From contig JAEMWC010000550.1 of assembly GCA_016490735.1 (NCBI GenBank), forward strand, positions 418,501 to 482,500: 64,000 nt of DNA, in the 5' to 3' direction. The notes under the pieces are model-generated. The model was not told where the DNA came from and did no database searches. It worked only from the letters and a program-made list of their open reading frames with translations. The position numbers were made by a program, and so were the translations under genes. Below, piece after piece: positions 8,444 through 16,405 of the stretch. Within the stretch, counting starts at the first letter, position 1. Each line of letters opens with the position of its first letter. The DNA is from Pachyseris speciosa. Taxonomy: Eukaryota > Cnidaria > Anthozoa > Scleractinia > Pachyseridae.

Positions 8444-9019
8444 ATGCACGACACGCAGCAGTTGGAAGAAGCCGGTTCGGCCGACAATCACATCTCGTCG
8501 CACAATTTCCTGGGCGTGTTCGCAGCCGATCAAGTGCCGCGCACTCTGCCGCGCGATTGCTGCTTCATCATGAACACGGATCCCATTTCGGAGGAAGGTC
8601 AACATTGGGTGTGCGTTTTCAAGAAAAACGGGCGCACCGTCTACTTCGACTCTTACGGCCTGCCCCCTTCGCACTGGCAGCGCTACTGGAGAAGGTTTGC
8701 CGACGCTCAAACTAGCAGGGAAGACTATCAGCAAGAGGATAGCGACGTGTGCGGCGACTACTGCCTCTTGGTCCTGAAGTGTTTGGCCATGCAGACGGAC
8801 GAGGCGACGCCGAATTTGCGAAAATGTTTGGAATTTTTCGATGCCGACGACCACTTCAACAACGACACCATGGTGTACAAGGCGGTGCACAAACTCTATC
8901 CGGACATTCTGGCCGATTTGAGACACGCGAACGTGCAATCGGGCGGCAATAGACTCTTTCGCGGTCGTCGCGTGCAATGCTGTCGCGCGAGACGCGTACC
9001 CGCGCGTGATTTTATTTAA
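8444..9019 (+). CDS. Adenovirus-type maturation cysteine protease (adenain/Ulp1 fold)
   Basis: 191 residues from the ATG at 8444. It matures virion precursors, cutting near Gly-Gly motifs. Seen: the N-terminal signature FLGVFAADQVP; INTD-like MNTD; catalytic His54 in EGQHW; the acidic residue Asp69 in VYFDSYG; oxyanion Gln97; and nucleophile Cys103 in DVCGDYC, with the Q-x5-C spacing of the family. All expected catalytic residues are present, so it is probably active. Length fits adenovirus-like proteases of Polintons. Its likely substrates are the Q-x-G-G-containing proteins at 2903-5469 and 10644-11432. It ends shortly before a T-rich intergenic gap. Confidence 0.93.
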   Translation: MHDTQQLEEAGSADNHISSHNFLGVFAADQVPRTLPRDCCFIMNTDPISEEGQHWVCVFKKNGRTVYFDSYGLPPSHWQRYWRRFADAQTSREDYQQEDSDVCGDYCLLVLKCLAMQTDEATPNLRKCLEFFDADDHFNNDTMVYKAVHKLYPDILADLRHANVQSGGNRLFRGRRVQCCRARRVPARDFI

Positions 9020-9336
9020 TTTATTAAGTCTCTCTCTTTCTCACTCCGGTTTTTTTTTTTCGTTTTTCCTTTCATTGGGAGTAGCCTTCTCACTTGCCGT
9101 GTAAATAGCATTGCCCGTGATGAGAACATTAATTAAAAATTCACATAGCGTGTGGCAGCTGTGTTGTGTTGGGTAGTGTTTATTAAACATGCGGGTGGAG
9201 GGTCTGCGGGCGGTCTAGGCCAAATCAGATGTCCAAATTACGCTTTTCGACGTCCAATTTTTAAAACGAGTCGCCGAATTCGAATGGACAACAGAGAAAA
9301 AATAAAAAAGGCGTCTTTTTTTTTTTTTTTTTTTTA
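9020..9336. other. Intergenic gap, T-rich
   Basis: Contains pyrimidine runs at about 9049-9070 and a T run at 9317-9336 immediately before the ATPase ATG. No convincing coding sequence or RNA gene seen. It may hold the ATPase promoter. Confidence 0.4.
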
Positions 9337-10020
9337 ATGAGTCTCCATCTGACCTTCACGGACAGGCCGGCTTTTTTCTGGCCCGGAAATGCCGCTTTGA
9401 GCGGGCCTTCGAGCAGCGGCAAGACGACTTTCATAAAGCGTCTGATCGAGTGGAAAGATGTGATTTTCAATCACGACGACAACGAACCCATAGAGCACGT
9501 CAAGTATTATCACGGCTCGAGACACCAGCCCGTCTTCGACGAATTCACCGAGAAACACGGCGTCATCATGAAGGAGGGCGCTCCCACCAACCTGAACGAG
9601 ATCTCGCCCGACGGTGCCAAGACGCTAGTGATTTTGGACGATCTAGAAAAACACGTCGTTCGAAACGAGACCTTGCAGTCGCTGGTGACGGTCGACTGTC
9701 ACCACAGGAATTTGTTCGTGGTCCTGGTGTTTCAGACCATGTTTCCTCAAGGCAAGTACGGCGTGAGCGTCAGAGCGCAGATGCACTACGACATCCTGTT
9801 CGGTTTCAAGGGGGAGATGAATTCGCTCAAGACCAAACTATCGAGGGTGGTGGAAGGACCGAAGTTGCACGAGTTGTGCGAAGTGTACGACCATTGGACT
9901 AGGCGGGTGGGCGGCTACATGGTGATAGACAAACATCCCAAGTCCAACCCGATTTTTCGCTTTCGCACTAACATTTTTCCCGACGACGTCGGCGTGAACG
10001 TGTTGGCCTTCAAGCAATGA
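9337..10020 (+). CDS. FtsK/HerA-type DNA-packaging ATPase (A32-like)
   Basis: 227 residues from the ATG at 9337. It pumps the element DNA into the capsid. Seen: Walker A GPSSSGKT at residues 23-30, Walker B TLVILDD at 96-102, and the downstream HRNLFVVLVFQTMFP strand (about 127-141), which fits the sensor region of the family. Size is as expected for Polinton packaging ATPases, and all key residues are present. The stop overlaps the next start as ATGA, implying that the two are read from one transcript. Confidence 0.93.
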   Translation: MSLHLTFTDRPAFFWPGNAALSGPSSSGKTTFIKRLIEWKDVIFNHDDNEPIEHVKYYHGSRHQPVFDEFTEKHGVIMKEGAPTNLNEISPDGAKTLVILDDLEKHVVRNETLQSLVTVDCHHRNLFVVLVFQTMFPQGKYGVSVRAQMHYDILFGFKGEMNSLKTKLSRVVEGPKLHELCEVYDHWTRRVGGYMVIDKHPKSNPIFRFRTNIFPDDVGVNVLAFKQ

Positions 10021-10232
10021 AATTCGTGCCGAAGGTGCCATTCGTATCTCACGTTCGCGGCCCTCTACGCAAATCGGCGCATTGGCGTCGCGTGCCACCT
10101 CGAAAGGTCGATTCCGTCATTCTCGGTCGTTACAGCGACGCCATATTCATAGACGACAAGGGCGAAGTGCGCACCCCCTTGACGCCGCACGAACGCATAC
10201 GGTGGTTGTATGGCCGCAACAAACGTGGATAG
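10017..10232 (+). CDS. Small basic protein after the ATPase
   Basis: 71 residues, ATG overlapping the ATPase stop (ATGA at 10017-10020). Basic N-terminal half (KVPFVSHVRGPLRKSAHWRR), then DSVILGRYSDAIFIDDKGE, which looks like a beta hairpin. Overlaps the next gene start at 10210. No homologue recognised. The overlap on both sides supports a real gene. Confidence 0.6.
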   Translation: MKFVPKVPFVSHVRGPLRKSAHWRRVPPRKVDSVILGRYSDAIFIDDKGEVRTPLTPHERIRWLYGRNKRG

Positions 10233-10629
10233 GAACAAGACGAGATTCTACCGCCACTTTCTCGAAATAGAACATTTTGCCAGAACGGGCGACACCGACT
10301 CGCTGAAGGACAAGGACGCTCTCTTGGGCCTGTGCGACCTGCTTCACAACACGAGCAGACATCAAGACTCGAAATTTCTTCGGGCTTGCCATCCCGAATT
10401 CAAACCGCTCTTCAACAAGCGAGGCAGGCTCTCTCGTCGCAGACGCATCCTCAACCTCAGCGAAAAAATCGACAAATTGGCCGCTTTGGTATTGCGTCTC
10501 TTGCGGAGGCATTGCTCGTCCGCGAGGAGGAGGAGAGGCCGGTGCGATTACGAGGAGTTCAACCGAGACGAAGAAGAAGAAGAAGAAGAACGAGACGAAG
10601 ACGAAGAAGAAAAAGCAGACGATTACTGA
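10210..10629 (+). CDS. Small protein with acidic C-terminal tail
   Basis: 139 residues from the ATG at 10210. A helical N-terminal domain (RFYRHFLEIEHFARTGDTDSL, ALLGLCDLLHNTS), an Arg-rich middle and a Glu/Asp tail encoded by GAA/GAC repeats, ending in ADDY. Starts before the preceding gene ends. Acidic tails of this style recur in several genes of the element. Function unknown. Confidence 0.65.
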   Translation: MAATNVDRNKTRFYRHFLEIEHFARTGDTDSLKDKDALLGLCDLLHNTSRHQDSKFLRACHPEFKPLFNKRGRLSRRRRILNLSEKIDKLAALVLRLLRRHCSSARRRRGRCDYEEFNRDEEEEEEERDEDEEEKADDY

Positions 10630-10634
10630 AATAA
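10629..10634 (+). terminator. Polyadenylation signal overlapping a stop codon
   Basis: AATAAA at 10629-10634 begins on the last base of the TGA stop (TGAAATAAA) and lies 10 bases before the next ATG at 10644. It is a good candidate for the transcript end of the protease-ATPase cluster. Confidence 0.45.
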
Positions 10635-10643
10635 ACACACAAC

Positions 10644-11432
10644 ATGGCAAACACGTACAGCGACGCTTACGCTTCGCACGAATATTCCAAGCGAATGCAC
10701 GAGGGATTCGCCCTCAAGGAAATGGTTCTCATGGATCAAGAACAATTGGATAGATACGTGAAAAGTCGAATGGCCGAAAGGGACAGGAGGGGAGGCAGCA
10801 CGCAGACGGGGGGTAGTGGGGTGGACGCGGTGCCTTACGGAGACGCGCGAACGCAATCGCGAATGGGAGTAAAAACGTTGCCGAAAGGAACGACGGACGA
10901 TACGTGGAGGAGTGCTTTCGGGCGAATGCGCGGCATGGGAGAAGCGGACGCGGTGTACGCCTTTCAGAGGTACAAGATTTTGGAGCACATGCTGCAGTCC
11001 AACACCGTGCCGGCCAACAGCAGTTTCAACAACGTGCGAAGACAGATGGGCGCCCTGCGCTCTAAATACGAACAGAATGGCAAGAAATGGCATTGGGCAC
11101 CATCGACCTCACTCGCAATCGACTTCAAGCCCAGACGGCGAAACATTACGTTCATGCCCAGGCCCAAACGCAGGCGCCGCCTGGAGGCATGGACACTGGT
11201 ACCCAAGCAGGCCCTCCGGCGCAACCCGAAGATTACGCGCCCCCGCCAGATTGGGACTGGGGCTGGGACGACTACAACCTCGGCGATTTGTACGGACCAA
11301 CCAGCACCGACAGTTATTCTGCGGCTTCTAGTTCTGCGAGCGCTCCCGCCAGTACGCCTTTCAAAGCCAAGTTGCGATCGTACAAGTCGTTGCCAAATCT
11401 GCCAGGTGCTTCGCAGACCGGCCAAGGCTTAG
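10644..11432 (+). CDS. Unknown protein, coding-like to about 11,085 and then probably frame-shifted
   Basis: Starts at ATG 10644 (MANTYSDAYASHEYS). Residues 1-147 look like a real protein: helical, with ERDRRGGSTQTGGSG containing a QTGG site, then a helical stretch ending in SKYEQNGKK. Beyond about 11,085 this frame turns into unnatural Arg/Thr-rich sequence, while another frame (starting ATG 11087) becomes convincing. Either the gene shifts -1 at the A-rich GCAAGAAATGG (11,080-11,090) or two genes overlap there. No homologue recognised. Confidence 0.6.
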   Translation: MANTYSDAYASHEYSKRMHEGFALKEMVLMDQEQLDRYVKSRMAERDRRGGSTQTGGSGVDAVPYGDARTQSRMGVKTLPKGTTDDTWRSAFGRMRGMGEADAVYAFQRYKILEHMLQSNTVPANSSFNNVRRQMGALRSKYEQNGKKWHWAPSTSLAIDFKPRRRNITFMPRPKRRRRLEAWTLVPKQALRRNPKITRPRQIGTGAGTTTTSAICTDQPAPTVILRLLVLRALPPVRLSKPSCDRTSRCQICQVLRRPAKA

Positions 11433-11554
11433 TGAGACGAAACCGCAACAGGACGTCCGGCTTTTCGCGCCGGCGAGGTCACAACGTGGGCTTCGAATTG
11501 ACAATAGACGAAGTGCCGGTGTTTTCGCGACATTGGCAAATGGTGTCCGGATGA
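11087..11554 (+). CDS. Pro/Asp/Ser-rich protein, second half of the preceding gene or overlapping gene
   Basis: 155 residues if the ATG at 11087 is the start. Contains Gln/Pro-rich sequence, an unusual aromatic-acidic stretch PPPDWDWGWDDYNLGDLYG, a Ser/Ala linker and a C-terminal FELTIDEVPVFSRHW that looks folded. The frame upstream is closed by TAA at about 11,063. It probably forms one protein with the coding-like N-terminal part at 10644 through a frame change, but an independent overlapping gene cannot be excluded. Confidence 0.55.
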   Translation: MALGTIDLTRNRLQAQTAKHYVHAQAQTQAPPGGMDTGTQAGPPAQPEDYAPPPDWDWGWDDYNLGDLYGPTSTDSYSAASSSASAPASTPFKAKLRSYKSLPNLPGASQTGQGLVRRNRNRTSGFSRRRGHNVGFELTIDEVPVFSRHWQMVSG

Positions 11555-11673
11555 GCAGTCATGCGTTAAGGCGCGCAAATGCGCTCGTAGACTTATCATT
11601 GTGAACGGTCGCATTCGACACTATTCATTTTGACGCACGAGACGCGCGACGTTCTGCACTCGCCCTTCAAATC

Positions 11674-12456
11674 ATGCCCAGTCTGAAGAAAACCATCAGC
11701 GCCGCAGCTAGAAAGTTCATCGAGGATCAAGCGGCCGTGGACCGCTCTCCCCATCCGTCCTCGTCCACCGACGGACCGCTGTCTGTGCGCATACCGGACG
11801 AAGACGAAGAAGAGGCGGCGGACACGTTGAGCCAAAGTGAAACAACAGCAGCAGCAGCAGCAGCAGCCGATCTCCCCACTCAATCGGACGAAGATTTCAT
11901 AGACGACGAGGACGATCCCGAGATCGAGCGTCGCAAGATAAAAAAGGAGCGCGCCCTTAAACTCAAAAAATTACAAGAAGAAAAAGAGGCCAAGAAAAGA
12001 CGCGGCAAAGTGCTCGTGCCCATACCCGACGAGGACAGCGGCGAGGACGAAGACATTGAGGACGAAGAAGAAGAAGAAGAAGAAGAAGAAGAAGAAGAAG
12101 AAGAGGAAGGGGAAGAAGAGGCAGAAGACGACGAAGAAGAAGAAGAAGCATCCCCACCCATCGTCACCCAAACCGCGCCAAAACTCGCCAAGCAAAAACA
12201 GCCCCTGAAACGAAAAGGTTCTGCGGTGGACAAAGGAAACAACCCGCCGCTGCCAAAGTGGCGCGCGCCGGCGTGGCTGGCCCATCTCGCACCGTCATGT
12301 ACGACTCTCCTTCTGCTCCGCCGCCGCCATTCCACCCCGAATCGATGCCTTTCCAGTACCCAGAGAGCGCTCATCAGCCGCACGAGCCTTACCCAGAAGA
12401 AGTGTACGCGGGACCGTCAAACGCACATCCTGAGCTGCCCCAATCGGCTGCCATGA
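11674..12456 (+). CDS. Acidic low-complexity protein with N-terminal amphipathic helix
   Basis: Starts at ATG 11674 (MPSLKKTISAAARKFIEDQ). A poly-Ala run (about 11,840-11,865), a charged helix (IERRKIKKERALKLKKLQEEKEAKKRRG) and a run of about 20 Glu/Asp encoded by GAA/GAC (12,060-12,150). After about 12,240 the frame looks unnatural, and a different frame leads into the zinc protein that follows. The acidic gene and the zinc gene may be one broken gene or may overlap. Function unknown. Confidence 0.6.
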   Translation: MPSLKKTISAAARKFIEDQAAVDRSPHPSSSTDGPLSVRIPDEDEEEAADTLSQSETTAAAAAAADLPTQSDEDFIDDEDDPEIERRKIKKERALKLKKLQEEKEAKKRRGKVLVPIPDEDSGEDEDIEDEEEEEEEEEEEEEEEGEEEAEDDEEEEEASPPIVTQTAPKLAKQKQPLKRKGSAVDKGNNPPLPKWRAPAWLAHLAPSCTTLLLLRRRHSTPNRCLSSTQRALISRTSLTQKKCTRDRQTHILSCPNRLP

Positions 12457-12851
12457 TGCCTCAGCCCTTGCCCAACATTCGAAACAGCACAGCCGACGGA
12501 GCGGTCAAGTGTCCCCTGTGCCCCGGTTACGTGAGAACCTTTACGGGCGGCAGGTACAAAAAATTCATGAAGTGCGAAAATGAATGTAACCTAGGCTGGG
12601 TTCACCCCGAAAAATTTGCCGACATGCTAGCCTTGCTGACGTTCATGTGCCCGCCACAATTCAAGTACCCCAACTACCCGCCCAAGTGCACGGAGTGCAA
12701 CATGACCTGCAAGTTGGAATGGCGAAACACGGAAGACCAACTGAAAGAAGCCCCCCAGATCCATAATCACATATTCTTTGTGTGTAGCAAGAAGGCGACA
12801 GAAAGGCCTTGCGATTTTGCGCTGTGCGTGACGCGACCCAACGAGCTGTAA
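12297..12851 (+). CDS. Zinc protein with two GRF-like Cys clusters
   Basis: Start taken at ATG 12297 (MYDSPSAPPPPF). The open frame begins earlier at a GTG (12258) and could be joined to the acidic gene by a frame change. Pro-rich N-terminus, then two Cys clusters. The first has CPLC, then GRYKKFMKCENECNLGWV; the second has KCTECNMTC, then NHIFFVCSKK and PCDFALC. Their order, with an aromatic-Cys strand and a second Cys near an aromatic, recalls GRF-type zinc ribbons, which bind single-stranded DNA; this is my pattern judgement only. Ends with TAA at 12849-12851, but the same frame stays open for a further 82 codons. Confidence 0.65.
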   Translation: MYDSPSAPPPPFHPESMPFQYPESAHQPHEPYPEEVYAGPSNAHPELPQSAAMMPQPLPNIRNSTADGAVKCPLCPGYVRTFTGGRYKKFMKCENECNLGWVHPEKFADMLALLTFMCPPQFKYPNYPPKCTECNMTCKLEWRNTEDQLKEAPQIHNHIFFVCSKKATERPCDFALCVTRPNEL

Positions 12852-13100
12852 CGTCAAGTTCTGAGTGACACGTTGAGAGAGATCATAAGGAACAAACACG
12901 CCAAACAGAGGGGAAATGAGCGCACCTTCACCAATCAGTTCCAAAGTGCCATGGACGCGCTCAAACGCACCTTTGGCGACGATCCCTACGCCGCTCAGAC
13001 CGTTTCGGGAGGCCAATTGCAAAGAGGCAGGGGATATCGCGGATACAGGCGAGGGGCAGCGCTGAATGCAGCGAGAGGCCGAGCTAGTTACCGCCGTTGA
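12852..13100 (+). other. In-frame open continuation after TAA, no ATG near its start
   Basis: In the same frame as the zinc protein, 82 sense codons follow the TAA. The sequence is protein-like: LREIIRNKHAKQRGNER, then FQSAMDALKRTFGDDPYA, and a Gly/Arg/Tyr-rich tail (RGRGYRGYRRG) typical of nucleic-acid-binding termini. The first ATG is only at about 12,951, so it is unlikely to be an independent gene. It fits a former C-terminus of the zinc protein separated by a nonsense mutation, or a readthrough extension. Confidence 0.5.
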
Positions 13101-13424
13101 ATCGAGAAAAAAAAACGAACACTGACTGTGCACTTTTTCATCATTATTGAACACGACACGCGTAGTATTATCATTATTATTGCACTCATAATGTATGCAA
13201 CGAGTGACTCGCATGCATGAGCGGGTACCGCATGATTTGAAATTAAAATTTGTTTGAAATGTCATCTTTATTCAAAGAGTCTGTTATTTTGGAGTGCGTG
13301 TGGGTCCAGTGTATTTGGGCGGGCGTGTGTGACGGCGTGGCGGGGTCGATATTAGCATAGCGCGCAGACAGGGCACTTGAAAAGATTTCACCGCACAACA
13401 CGTAGCACATTTTCCACTACAATC
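13101..13424. other. Intergenic gap with A- and T-rich patches
   Basis: Includes an A run just after the stop and repeated ATCATTATT motifs at 13,138-13,180. No clear gene, TATA box or RNA structure recognised. Probably the promoter region of the next pair of genes. Confidence 0.35.
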
Positions 13425-14198
13425 ATGTCGAAGCAACATCGTTCTTCTGCCAGTGACTCGGGTCTTTTCTCGCAGTCCAACGCTTCTGCCACCACCGTGT
13501 GCGAAGCAGAACGCCCGAACGCGGGTTTGGGTTGGCGCTCCACCATGAAATTCACGCCGCTGTTGACCACGAGCGGTTTGTCGGTGTTCAACCCTCAAAG
13601 ACATGCAGGAGTGATGTCGGTCATGAACAGAGTTGCCTATCGCGAGGGCAAGCTCGTGCCCATCTACACGTACGGTTTCACTCAATTCTGCCGATTCATC
13701 GATTGCGGCGTGGAAGCCCTGGACGACTTGTGCCATCAGATAAGCATCACCTTCTTGGAAAACGCGCTAGACCCTTTCGAGAGCAACCGATTCGTGGCCA
13801 ACTACGTGCCGTGCGTTCGCATGGATCCCGCCAACGTGGCGACTTGGGAAGAGGCCGAAATGGGGCTTCGATTGCACCGCGTATTCTACAGACATCCCGA
13901 CTATTTGACGAAACCCGCCAAACCCGAATACGTGTATGGGCTGATGAGAGAACTGGAAAAAGGCACGTTATTGCCGCACTACGTGGCCATGACGCAAAGT
14001 CCGGATTGGCGAGAGGACCCGGAACAAGTGGACAAGCGCGCCAGACCCTCACCCACCGGCGTTCCTCGCGTGGAGTGGATCATGTGCGATGGGCAAGAAC
14101 ACTGGAACGTGGACCATTTCAACAAAAAGCCTCACCAGTACTGCCCCAGCCGATTGCACACCTATCACCTGCCGTGCGGCACGTTGAACGCCGTCTGA
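13425..14198 (+). CDS. Unknown viral protein, 257 residues
   Basis: Start at ATG 13425 (ATCATGTCGAAG); an upstream in-frame TTG is not used. Ser-rich N-terminus, then a dense globular sequence with KFTPLLTTSGLSVFNP, YGFTQFCRFIDCGVEALDDL and a C-terminal EHWNVDHFNKKPHQYCPSRLHTYHLPCG that is rich in His and Cys and may bind metal. Three bases separate its stop from the next ATG. No homologue recognised. Intact. Confidence 0.7.
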   Translation: MSKQHRSSASDSGLFSQSNASATTVCEAERPNAGLGWRSTMKFTPLLTTSGLSVFNPQRHAGVMSVMNRVAYREGKLVPIYTYGFTQFCRFIDCGVEALDDLCHQISITFLENALDPFESNRFVANYVPCVRMDPANVATWEEAEMGLRLHRVFYRHPDYLTKPAKPEYVYGLMRELEKGTLLPHYVAMTQSPDWREDPEQVDKRARPSPTGVPRVEWIMCDGQEHWNVDHFNKKPHQYCPSRLHTYHLPCGTLNAV

Positions 14199-14201
14199 GC
14201 C

Positions 14202-14720
14202 ATGCTGGAAGCCCTAGAAGTCATCGTCAGAACTCCCGACAATGCCACAGATGCTTTCAACATGCCCATCTACTGGCCGAGTGGCGCGTTTTACAGGAAG
14301 ATGCAAGCGCGATTCGCGGGGCCCGAGAAATTCAGGTTTGAATTGACTCCGTGCACTGTGACGGCCTTTGCCAATTACAAGTCCATGCTGACCATCGTCT
14401 CGCCCCAGGCCTTTGGAGACGCCACCATCAAGTGCCAACAGTGCCAGTTGAAAGTGACGGTGGCCAGGGCCACGCTGGCCGAACCGTGCGGCGAAGCGAC
14501 TTGGGGAATGTTGTTCCCGGTTCACAACAAGAGTTTCACCATGGCCACTCCATCTCTCTGCACCCGTTGTTACCATGGCAGTGCAAACTTCTCGCAACAC
14601 GCTTCGCTGGTCTTTAAACACGACCTGAGTGAGTATGCTAATCTTGTTATTGACGCGCGTGTTAGCCACCCGTCGAGTCTTAAACAAAGAATCAGAATGT
14701 TAAGTAGGCGCAGACATTGA
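14202..14720 (+). CDS. Unknown viral protein with two CxxC pairs
   Basis: 172 residues from the ATG at 14202, directly behind the preceding gene. KCQQC and LCTRC pairs about 45 residues apart suggest a zinc-binding fold; the tail is basic (KQRIRMLSRRRH). Close spacing suggests joint expression with the preceding gene. No homologue recognised. Confidence 0.65.
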   Translation: MLEALEVIVRTPDNATDAFNMPIYWPSGAFYRKMQARFAGPEKFRFELTPCTVTAFANYKSMLTIVSPQAFGDATIKCQQCQLKVTVARATLAEPCGEATWGMLFPVHNKSFTMATPSLCTRCYHGSANFSQHASLVFKHDLSEYANLVIDARVSHPSSLKQRIRMLSRRRH

Positions 14721-15123
14721 AGCGTGTTAATTAAACCATCGCACTCCGTGTGTTAAGATTCGAAAACGGCCTTGTCGCTCTTTTTTTTTTCCGCTTCTAG
14801 CATCGTTTAGCAATGCTGGAGCAGAAAAAAGAATGAAAGACACTGCACTTTATCCATTTCAGAATAAACCTGATGGCATGATTCGTGCCCTCCGGCGGAA
14901 GACGCGATGCATGACGAGCGTGAAAAACAATTTGAGGTCTTTCAAACTCTTCTTGCATCTCGTCATCCGTTCGGACTTTGGCACTCGGTGACGTCAAGTA
15001 CTTTCATAACGTGAGGTGCACCCGTGCGGATCGTGGAGCTGCCTGTCCAATGTCCACTGTTCGAGAGAAGAGTCTGGATGAATTTGGTCTTCCAATCTCT
15101 TTTCTCGTACATTCGACTTTGTG

Positions 15124-15513
15124 TCAATGCCAAACGACTAGTAGCAGTAATGGTAATGTGATGCGTGTAGGCACGTTTTGCGGGGGGATGTCGTGTTGGA
15201 AGGAGACTTTGAGAATGGTTGATGTTTTTTCAAAATCTTCATCCAACAACGACATCTCTTCTGATTGGTAGTGCACGTCCACGTGATAGTCATCGCACGA
15301 TTGATTAGTTAAGTAATTAATTATACAGTGCGCGTGCTCAAACGCGTAAGAGAAGGTCATCTTTTTCAGATTTTGTTGGCCGAAAAATGTGTCCTTCTCG
15401 TACGCGTTCGAGTGCCACGGAGTCACTGACGATTTTGCCTCTTGAGAGGAATTCGCGTTTGGGAATCGCGCCACGCGAATGATTGCATTAGCATAAAACC
15501 GCAGAGGGCACAC
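15124..15513 (-). CDS. Hypothetical leftward reading frame or exon
   Basis: About 129 residues with ordinary protein composition (KMTFSYAFEHAHCIINYL, DDYHVDVHYQSEEMSLLDED), ending in LLLVVWH and TGA. There is no ATG at the start; a splice-acceptor-like CCCTACGTGACCCAG lies just upstream. It could be an exon joined to the frame at 15,728-15,931. Unrecognised; low certainty. Confidence 0.3.
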   Translation of the reverse strand: MCPLRFYANAIIRVARFPNANSSQEAKSSVTPWHSNAYEKDTFFGQQNLKKMTFSYAFEHAHCIINYLTNQSCDDYHVDVHYQSEEMSLLDEDFEKTSTILKVSFQHDIPPQNVPTRITLPLLLLVVWH

Positions 15514-15727
15514 GCTGGGTCACGTAGGGGTAACGGAAGCGGAACAACAAACAAGATACGCCCGGGCGACCCTCTTAAATTTCTCATAGGATGACAACTT
15601 TTACATTTGCCATCCAATGAGAAGTTTTAAAGTGCCCGACCTGCTTTTTTTCTTTTTCTTCTTCTTCTCTTGGGAGCATCGCGCATGTTGCAATCTCTTT
15701 CTTCTTCACTAAGGTTAATGTTGAAGT

Positions 15728-15931
15728 TCACTTTAGGAAGAAGAAAAAGTTGGCAGCATTTGCATGACATTGAACACCCCGCGCCTGCATGTCATTAACT
15801 TTAATCACAATAACAGGGATGTCATTGTTCTCGTCATAACGTAGGGAAGACACCTGGATAAGTTCCCACGGTATAACCACGTGGGGCGCACAGATCAAAA
15901 TGGAATCGCTTTTGTTTCCGTATTGAAACAC
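15728..15931 (-). CDS. Hypothetical leftward reading frame or exon
   Basis: 67 or more residues; the open frame extends slightly further upstream. Composition is protein-like (YGNKSDSILICAPHVVIPW, RYDENNDIPVIVIKVNDM). It lacks an ATG near its start, so an exon or remnant is more likely than a complete gene. It sits upstream, on the same strand, of the frame at 15,124-15,513. Confidence 0.3.
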   Translation of the reverse strand: MFQYGNKSDSILICAPHVVIPWELIQVSSLRYDENNDIPVIVIKVNDMQARGVQCHANAANFFFFLK

Positions 15932-16043
15932 AAAGCACAGTTGCTTTAGTCGAATTGTGCTTGTCTTTCAATATTCCGAAACATCGGTCGACTGCCTCCC
16001 AACCCACCCCGCCCCCGTCCGCACATTTGACAGGGCGGGAAAT

Positions 16044-16240
16044 CTCGTCACGTGTTTCATGTTAATTGTTAGAGTCAGGGACAATTGAATGTCTTTGCTC
16101 TAACAATTGACTCGAAACGCGCGTGACTCTAACGCCATCACGCAAGTCTCGTCACACGCTCCGTGTTGATTATCTGAGTGAAGTCATTGAATGCCTTTCC
16201 TCCGACAATCGACTCGAAGCGTGCGCGACAATGTCACTGA
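16044..16240 (+). repeat. Diverged direct repeat of about 90 bp upstream of the 16.4 kb gene
   Basis: Two tandem, diverged copies starting with CTCGTCAC at 16,044 and 16,148, each passing through a CAATTGAATG/CATTGAATG motif and ending in (A/G)CGCGCG(T/A)-like sequence. They lie directly before the Pro-rich gene and could be a duplicated control region. Confidence 0.5.
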
Positions 16241-16405
16241 CTCTCTTTTTTTTTTTTCCTTTCTACATCGGCAATCGACGCCCCTCTCGCAGACAGCCGA
16301 GATCAGGCCATCTACTCGGACAACGCCAACCACACCCACACGCACAAGAGGCGTCTCGAAAAGTACCTGGCCGAAATTCAGGTCAACATCACCCGAGATT
16401 CGGAC

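Larger units (their letters stand above)
14721..16043. other. Gene-poor stretch inside the element
   Basis: No rightward gene is visible. Two leftward open frames with protein-like composition (15,124-15,513 and 15,728-15,931) are listed separately. The rest includes pyrimidine-rich runs at 14,780-14,792 and 15,640-15,672. This stretch may hold regulatory sequence for the 16.4 kb gene. Confidence 0.35.

Noticed and set aside
7618..8715. 365-residue plus-strand frame overlapping capsid and protease genes
   Set aside because: Arg/His-rich out-of-frame translation of the capsid gene; it has no motif, while the capsid and protease frames do.
9261..9558. Minus-strand frames opposite the ATPase start, with Lys runs
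   Set aside because: They mirror the T-rich gap and the ATPase coding strand; the plus-strand Walker motifs explain the region.
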